Shown here: one piece after another, positions 1-8,845 of the stretch | Numbering within the stretch: position 1 is the first letter of the stretch | Layout: each line of letters starts with the position of its first letter | Assembly (NCBI GenBank): GCA_015655215.1 | Contig: JAATFL010000015.1 | Location: 1 to 57,919 of the forward strand | Direction: 5' to 3' | Source: Coriobacteriia bacterium | GTDB taxonomy: Bacteria; Actinomycetota; Coriobacteriia; Coriobacteriales; RUG033 | Length of the DNA stretch: 57,919 nt | Notes under the pieces: model-generated | The model's database searches: none | What the model saw: only the letters and a program-made list of their open reading frames with translations | What the model was told of the DNA's origin: nothing | Program-made: the position numbers and the translations under genes

Positions 1-344
1 TATCGACACCCGAACCGATTCTATAGAGGTGAATCGATAGCGGTATCGCTCTGGGGATTTTATCGGTATCGTGCTCTCGCGTTTATCGGTACTCTCAGGC
101 GAGGCTACTCACATAATAGGTAATTCTATAAGTAATATTGCATTCAGCTATCAAAAACGGTAGCGTAATTATCCGGTAGATTTCCTCGTTTGGATCATCG
201 CAATCCTCTCGATCAAATTCAAAGTATTTATGAATAATGTATGAATTTCCATATGAGGAGGAGGTGGCGGATAGGGAAGGGCCGAGGGTTCGTCTGAGGA
301 GGCTCGGTGCTCGTTGCTGATTTTTTGAGGAGCCAGGAGGAGAT
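1..344 (+). promoter_or_regulatory. Upstream region of the formate hydrogenlyase operon
   Basis: No convincing gene is present. The first ~110 bases carry repeated TATCG/GGTATCG words (listed separately) and an inverted CGATT/AATCG pair near 16-36. An AT-rich stretch at about 110-260 is the likely promoter zone, but no -35/-10 pair is clear enough to name. Just before hydN (about 280-330) a G/C-rich arm pair GCCGAG/CTCGGT is followed by a short T-run, so a leader hairpin is possible but weak. A strong AGGAGG ribosome site lies just before the hydN ATG at 345. Operator clusters here would set expression of the whole 16-kb operon. Confidence 0.45.
42..94. repeat. Three GGTAtcg words at an exact 23-bp period
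   Basis: GGTATCG occurs at 42-48 and 65-71, and GGTACTC at 88-94, each 23 bp from the next. The first two units also share a TTTATC end, and TTTATCGGTA recurs at 59-68 and 82-91. A spacing of about two helical turns suits regulator binding on one face of the DNA. No known operator is matched. Confidence 0.5.
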
Positions 345-899
345 ATGAGCAACAAATACATTGTTGCGGACCCAGGTGGGTGCATCGGATGTCAAACCTG
401 TATGGCAGCCTGTATCATGAAGCATGATGTGAACGGTGACGTCCCGGTGGCGCGTCTCAACCTCACGAAGACCCTGAGGGTGTCCGCCCCCATCGCATGC
501 CATCACTGCATCGATGCGCCATGCGTGGCGTCGTGCCCCACGGGGGCGCTGTATGAGGATAAGGCCAACGACCGTGTCGGTGTTCGCGAGGAGGCTTGCA
601 TCGGCTGCAGGGGTTGCGTCATGGCCTGTCCCTTCGGTGCCGTCGACGTGATCTCGATCACCAAACCGGTGACGGTGGGCAATCTGGTCCTTGGGGCCTC
701 CACCAAGGCGATGGTGATCAAATGCGACATGTGCGTCGATCGCGAGAATGGTCCAGCCTGTGTCGAGTTCTGCCCGACGAAGACGCTCTTCTTGGTCGAC
801 GAGGACAGGCTTACGGGAACCATCAAGGATAAACGGGCGATGGCCGCAGCAGCAGGCGAGGCCTACTCCAGCATTGCCCTGAATCCGATCGACTTCTAG
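345..899 (+). CDS. hydN: HydN-like four-cluster ferredoxin, FDH electron carrier
   Basis: A 184-aa polyferredoxin of the HydN/HycB family that should carry electrons from formate dehydrogenase toward the hydrogenase. Sixteen cysteines fall in four groups: C13/16/19/23, C52/55/60/64, C85/88/91/95 and C127/130/139/143. This is the expected set for four [4Fe-4S] clusters. There is no signal peptide, so it acts on the cytoplasmic side. AGGAGG precedes ATG 345. It is the first gene of the operon, 11 bp upstream of fdhF, which supports a role as direct partner of FdhF. A second, HyfA-like ferredoxin follows fdhF, so the two probably divide the FDH-side and hydrogenase-side roles. The symbol rests on similarity and position. 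Confidence 0.9.
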   Translation: MSNKYIVADPGGCIGCQTCMAACIMKHDVNGDVPVARLNLTKTLRVSAPIACHHCIDAPCVASCPTGALYEDKANDRVGVREEACIGCRGCVMACPFGAVDVISITKPVTVGNLVLGASTKAMVIKCDMCVDRENGPACVEFCPTKTLFLVDEDRLTGTIKDKRAMAAAAGEAYSSIALNPIDF

Positions 900-910
900 G
901 AGGAAGATCC

Positions 911-3088
911 ATGGAAAAGCATATGGCCGTTTGCCCATATTGCGGCGCAGGTTGCAAGATCAACCTCGTCGTCGAGAACGGGAAGGTCGTCGGCTCCGAG
1001 GCCCTTGACGGCATCACCAACCAAGGCGAGGTGTGCCTCAAGGGTCTGGCCGGCTACGACTTCATCAACGACACGAAGATCCTCGTCCCACGCATCTACC
1101 ACCCGATGATCCGGCGCGAGAAGGGTGCCGAACTCGAGCGCGTCACATGGGACGAGGCCCTCGACTTCACCGCCAAGAGGCTCTTGGAGATCAAGGCGAC
1201 GTACGGTCCCGATTCCATCATGCTCACCGGATCCTCTCGCGGGCCTGGTAACGAGGCCAATTTCGTCATGCAGAAGTTCACCCGCGCCTGCGTCGGGACC
1301 AACAACATAGACAACTGCGCCCGTACCTGCCATGGTCCTTCGGTCATCGGCCTCATGGATACGCTCGGCAGCGGTGCGATGAGCGTGTCCATCCCCGAGA
1401 TGGAAGAGGCCTCCTGCGTCATGCTGGTCGGATACAATCCCTGTGACAGCCATCCCATCGTGGCACGCCGTATCGTCAAGGCGAAGGAGAAGGGCGCCAA
1501 GGTCATCGTCTGTGACCCCCGCGCCATCGAGACCGCACGTATCGCCGATCTCTACCTGCCCCTCAGAAACGGCAGCAACCTCGCGTTCCTCAACGCGTTC
1601 GCCAACGTCCTGGTGACCGAGGGGCTCATCGACAAGGACTTCATCGAGCAGCATACCAACGGTTTCGAGGAGTGGTGGAAGACCATCGAGAGGTACACGC
1701 CTGAATCCGTCGAGGAGATCACCGGCATCGCACCCGACCTGGTGCGTCAGGCCGCCCGCATGTACGCCACGTCCGAGCGCTCCATCCTCGGATGGGGCAT
1801 GGGCGTCACGCAGCAGCGTCAGGGCGTCAAGGCTGTCCATCAGCTCGCCGCCATCGCTTGCGTCACGGGGCAGATCGGCCGTCGTGCGGCCGGTGTCGCC
1901 CCGGTGCGCGGCCAGAACAACGTCCAGGGTAGCTGCGACATGGGCATGTGGCCAAGCCTCTACCCCGGCTACCAGAAGGTCTCCAGCCCCGAGACCCGCG
2001 AGAAGTTCGCCACGGCATGGGGCGTTCCGGTCGAGCAGCTCTCCGACCATGAAGGCTACAAGCTCACCGACCTTCCGCATGGGGTGAAATCCGGCGAGAT
2101 CCATGCGTTCTACAATTTCGGCGAGGACCCGCTGCAGACCGAGCCCGACTCCGCCGACATGGAGGAGACGCTCAAGAACCTCGACCTACTCATCAGCCAG
2201 GACATCTTCATGACCCAGACCACGGCTCTGGCCGATGTCGTGTTCCCAGGCACGTCCTGGGGCGAGCACGACGGCGTCTTCTCGGCATCCGACCGCACGT
2301 TCCAGCGCTTCACGGCCGCCGTCCCTCCCAAGGGCGAGTGCCGCCACGATTGGCAGATATTCAGCGACCTCTCGACGCGCATGGGTTACCCGATGCACTA
2401 TGAGGACACGCACGAGATCTGGGACGAGGTCCGTTCGCTCTGCCCCAACTTCTATGGTGCGACCTATGAGCGCATGGAGGGTGTCGGGTACGCACAGTGG
2501 CCCATCCCCGATCCCGACAAGCCCGGCACTCCGACCATGTACCTCGGCGGCACGTTCAACACCTCCGACCACAGAGCCATCCTCATGGCCGCCGATTACG
2601 TCGCCCCCACCGAGATGCCCGATGGCGAGTACCCGCTCGTGCTGTGCACGGTACGCGAAGTGGGGCATTACTCATGTCGTTCGATGACCGGCAACTGCAG
2701 GACGCTCGCGCTCCTCGCCGACGAGCCCGGATACGTCCACATGAGTCCTGCCGACGCCGAGGTGCGTGGCATCAAAGACCAGCGGCTCGTATGGGTCTAC
2801 TCCCGTCGCGGCAAGGTCATCACACGCGCCTCGGTCGATGAGCGCATCAACGAGGGAACCGTGTACATGACCTACCAGTGGTGGATCGGGAAGTGCAACC
2901 AGCTCACCATGCACGTGACCGACCCGTTGTCCGGCACGCCCGAGGACAAGCACAGCGCCTGCGAGGTCGCGAGGATCGACGACCAGATGTGGGCCGAGAA
3001 GCACGTCCAGACGCTTTACCACGACCTCAAGAGCCGTCTTGCGAGCGAAGCTGCAGCGCAGGATATCGAGCCTGTACCCGTTGCCTAG
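911..3088 (+). CDS. fdhF: Formate dehydrogenase H, catalytic subunit (Cys form)
   Basis: A 725-aa molybdopterin formate dehydrogenase of the FDH-H type, oxidising formate to CO2 in the formate hydrogenlyase complex. C8, C11, C15 and C42 are spaced as the [4Fe-4S] ligands of E. coli FdhF, and K44 matches the electron-transfer lysine. The metal ligand position is Cys140 in CARTCHGPS; E. coli has selenocysteine 140 there, followed by the same His141. No in-frame TGA interrupts the gene, so it needs no Sec machinery. The length is that of the family. AGGAGG at about 898-903 supports ATG 911; a second in-frame ATG lies at 923. It is followed by a HyfA-like ferredoxin, consistent with assembly into FHL. 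Confidence 0.96.
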   Translation: MEKHMAVCPYCGAGCKINLVVENGKVVGSEALDGITNQGEVCLKGLAGYDFINDTKILVPRIYHPMIRREKGAELERVTWDEALDFTAKRLLEIKATYGPDSIMLTGSSRGPGNEANFVMQKFTRACVGTNNIDNCARTCHGPSVIGLMDTLGSGAMSVSIPEMEEASCVMLVGYNPCDSHPIVARRIVKAKEKGAKVIVCDPRAIETARIADLYLPLRNGSNLAFLNAFANVLVTEGLIDKDFIEQHTNGFEEWWKTIERYTPESVEEITGIAPDLVRQAARMYATSERSILGWGMGVTQQRQGVKAVHQLAAIACVTGQIGRRAAGVAPVRGQNNVQGSCDMGMWPSLYPGYQKVSSPETREKFATAWGVPVEQLSDHEGYKLTDLPHGVKSGEIHAFYNFGEDPLQTEPDSADMEETLKNLDLLISQDIFMTQTTALADVVFPGTSWGEHDGVFSASDRTFQRFTAAVPPKGECRHDWQIFSDLSTRMGYPMHYEDTHEIWDEVRSLCPNFYGATYERMEGVGYAQWPIPDPDKPGTPTMYLGGTFNTSDHRAILMAADYVAPTEMPDGEYPLVLCTVREVGHYSCRSMTGNCRTLALLADEPGYVHMSPADAEVRGIKDQRLVWVYSRRGKVITRASVDERINEGTVYMTYQWWIGKCNQLTMHVTDPLSGTPEDKHSACEVARIDDQMWAEKHVQTLYHDLKSRLASEAAAQDIEPVPVA

Positions 3089-3154
3089 GAGCCAGACGGT
3101 GCTTGTCGGAGGTTCGATGTCGAATCGGCTTTCAATTCGCCCGAAGGAGCGGAT

Positions 3155-3742
3155 ATGAATCGTTTTATTGCGGTGGAGACGGATAGGTGCATCGGCTGCG
3201 GAACCTGCTTGGCGGCTTGCAGCGAGGCGCACAGGAAAGTGGGCCTGCAGGCAGAGCCGCGCCTGTCCCTCGTGAAGACGTCCGGCGTGTCCGCGGCGGT
3301 CACCTGCCATCATTGCGAGGGTGCGCCATGCCTTCAGGTCTGTCCCGTCGCCGCCATATCGCGTGTCGACGGTGCGGTCTATGTCAACGAGCAGATGTGC
3401 ATCGGCTGTAAGCTGTGCGCGGTCGCCTGCCCCTTCGGGGCGATCCATCCATCAGGGACCTCCATCGCCGGGGTGGTGGGTGTCGCGTATGACACCCCCA
3501 CCTTTCCGGCGGGGATGAGCTCCCTGCTGAAGTGGGAGATCGGCGTGACCACCTGTGCGGTCAAGTGCGACATGTGCTCCTTCGATCCCGAGGGCCCCCA
3601 TTGCGTCAAGGCCTGCCTCACCGATGCCCTCCGCCTCGTGGATGGGGATGCCGCCATGACGGACGCGTCGATTCGCCGCCGCTGGTCGGCGCAGGCAAGC
3701 GAGCTCGCGATGCGGACGACGTCGAGGATCAGGAGGTCGTGA
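3155..3742 (+). CDS. hyfA: Hydrogenase-4 component A, polyferredoxin
   Basis: A 195-aa iron-sulfur protein closely resembling HyfA/HycB. Cys groups at C12/15/18/22, C51/54/59/63 and C82/85/88/92, plus a fourth C-terminal group (CDMC, then C-x3-C), indicate four [4Fe-4S] clusters. The MNRF start, the CHHCEGAPCLQVCP segment and CIGCKLCAVACPFGAI are typical of HyfA. It should link FdhF to the hydrogenase FeS relay (HyfH/HyfI). The gap after fdhF is 66 bp. Its stop TGA overlaps the hyfB ATG at 3742, which implies translational coupling. Confidence 0.92.
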   Translation: MNRFIAVETDRCIGCGTCLAACSEAHRKVGLQAEPRLSLVKTSGVSAAVTCHHCEGAPCLQVCPVAAISRVDGAVYVNEQMCIGCKLCAVACPFGAIHPSGTSIAGVVGVAYDTPTFPAGMSSLLKWEIGVTTCAVKCDMCSFDPEGPHCVKACLTDALRLVDGDAAMTDASIRRRWSAQASELAMRTTSRIRRS

Positions 3743-5757
3743 TGAGTGCGATGTCCCTGCTCCTGGCTTCCCTGGTGCTCTCGGCGGCCGGGGGCACGCT
3801 GGCCCTGCTCACGAGGCGCACGGGCACGGTCTCGAAATCCATCAGTTGCATCGTGGGCGCGACGGCCGCCCTGCTTTCATCGGCGGCCGGCATCATCGCG
3901 ATGGTCGTTCCCTCCCAGTCCATCTCGTTCGCGGGGGCGTTTCCCTTCGCCGCCTTCTCGATACTCCTCGACCCGCTCTCGGGGTTGCTCGTGACGGTGA
4001 TCTCCATCCTCGCCTTCGCGGCCTGGGTGTACGGGATATCCTATTTCGATGATTATCTTCAGTTCGGGATAGGGTCCATCGGGTTCTTCATGAACATGTT
4101 CATAGCGTCGATGCTGTTGGTCGTCATCGTCGACAACGCCTTCTGGTTCCTCGTCTTCTTCGAGATGATGTCGTTGACGTCGTTCTTCCTGGTCATCGTC
4201 GAGCAGGACGAGGCCTCCATCAGGGGGGGCTTCCTCTATCTCGTCATGGCGCACATCGGCTTCATCATGATCATGATCTCGTTCTTCATCATGGCGAGCA
4301 TGGCCGGGAGCTTCGACTTCTCGGCCTTCAGAGATCTGCACCTCTCGGCACCCGTGGCATCGCTGTGCTTCATCTTGGCCTTCCTGGGATTCGGCTTCAA
4401 GGCGGGGATGATGCCGTTCCATTCCTGGTTGCCTTTGGCTCACCCTGCCGCTCCCTCGAACGTCTCGGCGCTGATGTCCGGTGGGATGATCAAGATCGGT
4501 ATCTTCGGCATCGTGAAGGTGGCGTTCGATTTGCTCGGCGCCTCCGGTGGCCAGGTGTGGTGGGGGATCGTGGTCATCGCATTCGGTGCCGTCTCGTCGG
4601 TGCTGGGGGTCGTCTACGCGCTTGCCGAGCACGACGTCAAGCGGCTGCTGGCCTACCACTCGGTCGAGAACATCGGCATCATCCTGATCGGTGTGGGTGT
4701 CGCCCTCGTCGGCTGGGCGCTCGGCTTGCCCGTCGTCGCCGGCATCGGGCTGATGGCTGCCCTCTACCATCTGCTCAACCATGCGATGTTCAAGGGCCTG
4801 CTCTTCCTGGGAGCCGGCTCGCTGCTTCACAGCGTGCATTCGCGCAACATGGAGATCATGGGTGGCCTCTCGAAGGTCATGCCCGTCACCGCCTTGTGCT
4901 TCTTGATTGGGGCACTCGCCATCTCGGCGATTCCCCCTCTCAACGGTTTCGTGTCCGAATGGTTCACCTACCAGGCACTGTTCGATGCGGCGATGGGAGG
5001 AGGAGTCCTGATCAAGGTGGTCGCGGGCGCTGCCGCCGTGGCCCTGGCCATCACGGGCGCCCTCGCGGTGACCTGCTTCGTCAAGGCATACGGCGTGACC
5101 TTCTCGGGGGTGCCTCACTCCGAGGCGGCGCGCAACGCCAAGGAGGTCCCGGGCCCCATGCGGTTTTCCATGATCCTCCTTGCCGTGCTGTGCATCTTCT
5201 TGGGTGTGGGTGCACCCGTGGTGGCCCCTGTCATGCAGGGGGTCGCGTCCTCCCTCCTTTCGGGATCGACGGTTGCGGTCACCTCGGGCACGGCACTCGT
5301 CAACGTGGGGGGTACCAGCATGGTCGATACGTCCCTGATGGCGCTCATCCTGCTTGCGACCATCGGGTTCTCCATCGGGCTCAGGGCGCTCCTGGCTAAA
5401 GGCGGGACGAAGGTATGCGATCGGGCGTGGGCATGCGGATACGAACCTGACTCCTCCATGACCATGGCCCCCTCGAGCTTCGCCGCCTCGGTGAAGCTGT
5501 TCTTCCCCCGTCTCTATCGGATGCGCGATCAGCTCACCGCGGCATGCCTCCGGGTCGGGTCGTTCTTCTTCGGTGCCATCGGCACCGCTCGCAAGGTCGA
5601 GCCCATCGGGGATAAATATCTCGTCGATTCCACGATCTCACTTGTCGACTCGATAGGTGAGGCAACGCGACGGGTCGAGGGTGGCGACTCCCGTGTCTAC
5701 ATCCTGTACATCGTAGCTGCGCTCGTCTTCTTCCTCGTCCTGGTCGCGTTGATGTAG
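3742..5757 (+). CDS. hyfB: Hydrogenase-4 subunit B, antiporter-like membrane protein
   Basis: A 671-aa polytopic membrane protein, almost exactly the length of E. coli HyfB. It belongs to the NuoL/M/N-Mrp antiporter family and should help form the ion-translocating arm of the complex. The signature PFHSWLPLAHPAAPSNVSALMSG and the following Lys-containing helix are visible, with about 16 hydrophobic segments. The reading frame is open upstream to 3532, but ATG 3742 is the sensible start because it has AGGAGG at 3731-3736 and overlaps the hyfA stop. A C-terminal helix (IYIVAALVFFLVLVALM) ends the protein. Confidence 0.94.
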   Translation: MSAMSLLLASLVLSAAGGTLALLTRRTGTVSKSISCIVGATAALLSSAAGIIAMVVPSQSISFAGAFPFAAFSILLDPLSGLLVTVISILAFAAWVYGISYFDDYLQFGIGSIGFFMNMFIASMLLVVIVDNAFWFLVFFEMMSLTSFFLVIVEQDEASIRGGFLYLVMAHIGFIMIMISFFIMASMAGSFDFSAFRDLHLSAPVASLCFILAFLGFGFKAGMMPFHSWLPLAHPAAPSNVSALMSGGMIKIGIFGIVKVAFDLLGASGGQVWWGIVVIAFGAVSSVLGVVYALAEHDVKRLLAYHSVENIGIILIGVGVALVGWALGLPVVAGIGLMAALYHLLNHAMFKGLLFLGAGSLLHSVHSRNMEIMGGLSKVMPVTALCFLIGALAISAIPPLNGFVSEWFTYQALFDAAMGGGVLIKVVAGAAAVALAITGALAVTCFVKAYGVTFSGVPHSEAARNAKEVPGPMRFSMILLAVLCIFLGVGAPVVAPVMQGVASSLLSGSTVAVTSGTALVNVGGTSMVDTSLMALILLATIGFSIGLRALLAKGGTKVCDRAWACGYEPDSSMTMAPSSFAASVKLFFPRLYRMRDQLTAACLRVGSFFFGAIGTARKVEPIGDKYLVDSTISLVDSIGEATRRVEGGDSRVYILYIVAALVFFLVLVALM

Positions 5758-5767
5758 GGGGCATGTC

Positions 5768-6697
5768 ATGAATCAGATCATCCTAGCGATCTTCCAGGCA
5801 TTGCTCGTGCTCCTGGTGGCACCCCTCTTCTCGGGGATCGCCCGCTCGATACGTGCGAAGATGCACAGCCGTCAGGGGCCAAGCATATTCCAGGACTATT
5901 ACGACCTCGCCAAGCTGATGACGCGTCAGGATGTCCGGTCGAAGGACTCGAGCTACATCAACCGGCTCATGCCTCCCGTGTATATGGGCTCGATGCTGCT
6001 CATCGCCATGGGCATCCCCATGCTCACCCAGGCATGTCCCATCCCCTTTCTCGGCGACATCGTCACGATCATCTACCTCCTCGCCCTGCCGCGTTTCTTC
6101 TTCGCCCTCGCCGGCATCGACACGACGGCTCCGTATGCCGGCGTGGGGTCCATCCGCGAGCTGCTCGTGGGCGTTCTCATCGAGCCGGCCCTGCTCCTCC
6201 CGCTGTTCGTGGCCGGGTTGATCGCGGGCTCCACGAACACGGGGGCCATCGCGACCGCTCTTGCGAGTGGAACCGTCCCGCCATCGCTCGCGCTCATCCT
6301 GGCGGGCATCGCCTTCGCGGCGGCCTGCTACGTCGAGTTGGGGAAGCTTCCCTACGATATGGCGGAGGCCGAACAGGAGCTACAGGAAGGGCCGTTGCAG
6401 GAGTACTCCGGCCCCTCCCTCGCCATGCTGAAGACAGCGCTCTCGATGAAGCAGGTCATCATGGTCAGCTTGTTCGCCGGCGTCTTCCTTCCCTTCGGCA
6501 GCATGGCGACCGCGAGCATCGGTGCCCTCCTCCTCGCACTGGTCGTCTACCTGCTCAAGCTCCTCGTGCTGTTCGGCGTCTGCGCCATCATCGAGAACAG
6601 CGTCTCACGGGTGCGCTATCGACTCCTTTCGAAGCATACGTGGACGATCTTCGGGATAGCCGTCATGTCCTTCGCATTCTTCCTCATAGGCCTCTAG
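5768..6697 (+). CDS. hyfC: Hydrogenase-4 subunit C, NuoH-like membrane anchor
   Basis: A 309-aa, roughly eight-helix membrane protein of the NuoH/HycD/HyfC family. It connects the soluble hydrogenase module to the antiporter-like subunits. The conserved cytoplasmic loop PYDMAEAEQELQEGPLQEYSG is present, matching the Glu-rich loop of NuoH homologues. The length agrees with E. coli HyfC. It starts 10 bp after hyfB with a G-rich ribosome site and lies in the canonical hyfB-C-D order. Confidence 0.94.
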   Translation: MNQIILAIFQALLVLLVAPLFSGIARSIRAKMHSRQGPSIFQDYYDLAKLMTRQDVRSKDSSYINRLMPPVYMGSMLLIAMGIPMLTQACPIPFLGDIVTIIYLLALPRFFFALAGIDTTAPYAGVGSIRELLVGVLIEPALLLPLFVAGLIAGSTNTGAIATALASGTVPPSLALILAGIAFAAACYVELGKLPYDMAEAEQELQEGPLQEYSGPSLAMLKTALSMKQVIMVSLFAGVFLPFGSMATASIGALLLALVVYLLKLLVLFGVCAIIENSVSRVRYRLLSKHTWTIFGIAVMSFAFFLIGL

Positions 6698-6720
6698 TCG
6701 GAAAGGACCAGTGAACAACC

Positions 6721-8178
6721 ATGCAACCAGCGTTTGCCATGTCCTTCCTCGGCTTGGCGGCCATCGCGATTCCGTTCATCGCGGGGATCGTCATCGCCCT
6801 GCTACCGCGGGCGGCGGGCAGGTGGATCTCCATCGGGGCATCGACCCTCTCCCTTGTCGCGACCATCGCGATAGCCGCCGTTTTCGCCTCGCAGGGGATG
6901 CAGAGCCAGACGGTCGACCTGGTATCCATCGGGTCATGCACGATCCTCGGTCTCGTGTTCGACAAGGTCAGCGTCCTGCTCGCGCCGGCGTTCGTGGGTA
7001 TCGGGCTCATCGTGACCATCTACTCGCTCTCGTACATGAGTGCGAACAACCGTGAGCACCCCGATGCTCCCCGCCGCCGCTTCTACGCGTTTCTAACCGT
7101 CTTCATCGGCGCGATGCCGGGTTTGGTCTTCGCCTCGACGATCGTGGGGCAGCTCGTCTTCTTCGAGATCACCGGCGCGTGCTCATGGGCGCTCATCGGC
7201 TACTACCACACGGCCGAATCCAACAAGGGTGCGATGAAGGCGCTCATCATCACGCACATCGCGTCGGTCGGCCTGTACATCGCCGCCGCGCTCCTGTTCA
7301 TCAACACGGGCACTTTCGAACTCACCGCCATCGCCCAGCTCGATCCCACGTTGAAGACCTATGTGATGCTTGCCATCCTCATCGCGGCATGGGGCAAGTC
7401 TGCCCAGCTGCCGTTCTACATGTGGCTGCCCTCGGCGATGGCCGCTCCCACGCCCGTCTCCGCATACCTGCACGGGGCCTCGATGGTCAAGGTCGGGGTC
7501 GTCATCTTCGCCCGCTCTCTGATCAGCGCCGGAACGGTGCCGGAGGCTGTGGGGTGGGTCGGGGTCATCGGTGCCATCGTCACCTTGGTCTTCAGCTTCT
7601 TCATGTACCTGCCCCAAAAGGATCTCAAGCGCTTGCTCGCGTTCTCCACCATATCCCAGCTCTCCTATATCTTCCTGGGTCTGTCGCTCTCCGTGTTCGG
7701 TAGCCAACTCGCCTTTCAAGGCAGCGTCGCGCACATCTTCAACCATGCGTTCGCGAAGACCCTCTTCTTCCTCGTCGCGGGTACCTTGAGCTATACGACG
7801 GGAACCCGCATGCTACCCAAGATCAAGGGCCTGATGAAGAAGATGCCCCTCGTTGGCATCGCGTTCGGGGTCGCCGCACTGGCAATCGCCGGCGTGCCCC
7901 CTCTGAACGGCTTCTTCAGCAAGTTCGCCATCTTCGCCGGTGGCTTCCAGGCGGCCTCGGGCAATTGGATCCTCACCACCATCGTCATCGTCGGCCTCAT
8001 CGAGACCATCTGCTGCTTCGCCTGGTTCCTCAAGGTGATGGATGGTGCACTGCTCGGAGAACCCTCCGAGGTGGTCGCCGCGGCACAGCCGGTGCCGCGC
8101 TCGATGGTCGTTGCCCTCGTCGTCCTCATCGTCATGACCTTTGTGTCAAGCGGCATCGCTGCCGCATGGCTCGGATAG
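6721..8178 (+). CDS. hyfD: Hydrogenase-4 subunit D, antiporter-like
   Basis: A 485-aa membrane protein of the NuoL/M/N family, close to the 479 aa of E. coli HyfD. The LPFYMWLPSAMAAPTPVSAYLHG motif with a following SMVKVGV helix marks the ion-channel core, and a second conserved segment is GVPPLNGFFSKF. AAAGGA precedes the ATG by about 12 bp; an in-frame ATG at 6739 is an alternative start. HyfD is present in Hyd-4 but absent from Hyd-3, so it helps assign the enzyme to the Hyd-4/FHL-2 type. Confidence 0.92.
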   Translation: MQPAFAMSFLGLAAIAIPFIAGIVIALLPRAAGRWISIGASTLSLVATIAIAAVFASQGMQSQTVDLVSIGSCTILGLVFDKVSVLLAPAFVGIGLIVTIYSLSYMSANNREHPDAPRRRFYAFLTVFIGAMPGLVFASTIVGQLVFFEITGACSWALIGYYHTAESNKGAMKALIITHIASVGLYIAAALLFINTGTFELTAIAQLDPTLKTYVMLAILIAAWGKSAQLPFYMWLPSAMAAPTPVSAYLHGASMVKVGVVIFARSLISAGTVPEAVGWVGVIGAIVTLVFSFFMYLPQKDLKRLLAFSTISQLSYIFLGLSLSVFGSQLAFQGSVAHIFNHAFAKTLFFLVAGTLSYTTGTRMLPKIKGLMKKMPLVGIAFGVAALAIAGVPPLNGFFSKFAIFAGGFQAASGNWILTTIVIVGLIETICCFAWFLKVMDGALLGEPSEVVAAAQPVPRSMVVALVVLIVMTFVSSGIAAAWLG

Positions 8179-8188
8179 GGAGGTAAAC

Positions 8189-8842
8189 ATGTCCGGATAC
8201 ACGGTCGTCAATATCCTCGGAGCCATCCTGATCATCACCTCTGCCATGGTCGTGCTGGCGAAGTCGCCCAAGAACGCAGCCTACCTCTACGCGGCGCAAT
8301 CGGGGGTTGTGGTCGCCATGTTCGTCACGCTCGCGGTGACGACGGGGTCAGGGGAACTCTACCTCTGGTCGGTCAGCGCGTTCTTCACCAAGGTGGTCTT
8401 CGTCCCCCTGGTGATGCTGTACACGATCAAGAAGATGGGTCCCATGGGGGCTGTCCCGAGTTCGACGCTCTCCCCGACGAAGATACTGTTCCTGATCGCC
8501 ATCGAGCTCTTCATCTGCTTCGTCGTCATCAACCCGATAGACCTGCCCACCGCCGTCGCGGTCAAACCGGCTCTGGCCATATCGCTGGCACACTTCTTCA
8601 TCGGCCTCACCTGCATCGTCTCCTCGCGCAACATCCTCAAGCAGGTCCTCGGTTACTGCCTTATGGAGAACGGTTCGCACATCACCTTGGCCCTGCTCGC
8701 TCCGCAGGCCCCCGAACTCATCGAGGTAGGCGTCGCGACCGACGCGATCTTCGCCGTGATCATCCTATGTGTCATCGTCTTGAGGATCCACCGTGTCAAC
8801 GGGACCCTCGATGCCAACGATCTCACGAACCTGAAGGGATAG
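8189..8842 (+). CDS. hyfE: Hydrogenase-4 subunit E, NuoK-like
   Basis: A 217-aa membrane protein matching HyfE in length (216 aa in E. coli) and position. It has about seven hydrophobic segments and no soluble domain. HyfE is usually regarded as NuoK-like and forms part of the Hyd-4 membrane arm. The open frame begins at 8141 inside hyfD, but ATG 8189 has GGGAGG immediately upstream and lies 10 bp after the hyfD stop. It ends 3 bp before hyfF. Confidence 0.9.
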   Translation: MSGYTVVNILGAILIITSAMVVLAKSPKNAAYLYAAQSGVVVAMFVTLAVTTGSGELYLWSVSAFFTKVVFVPLVMLYTIKKMGPMGAVPSSTLSPTKILFLIAIELFICFVVINPIDLPTAVAVKPALAISLAHFFIGLTCIVSSRNILKQVLGYCLMENGSHITLALLAPQAPELIEVGVATDAIFAVIILCVIVLRIHRVNGTLDANDLTNLKG

Positions 8843-8845
8843 GCC

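Noticed and set aside
1328-1333. Selenocysteine in FdhF
   Set aside because: The codon for residue 140 is TGC (Cys), and no TGA is in the frame, so no Sec insertion is involved.
896-2104. Long antisense frame opposite fdhF, and similar ones opposite hyfB, hyfF, hyfG, uvrB and uvrA
   Set aside because: High-GC codon bias leaves open frames on the other strand. They lack ribosome sites and family motifs, while the plus-strand genes are unmistakable.
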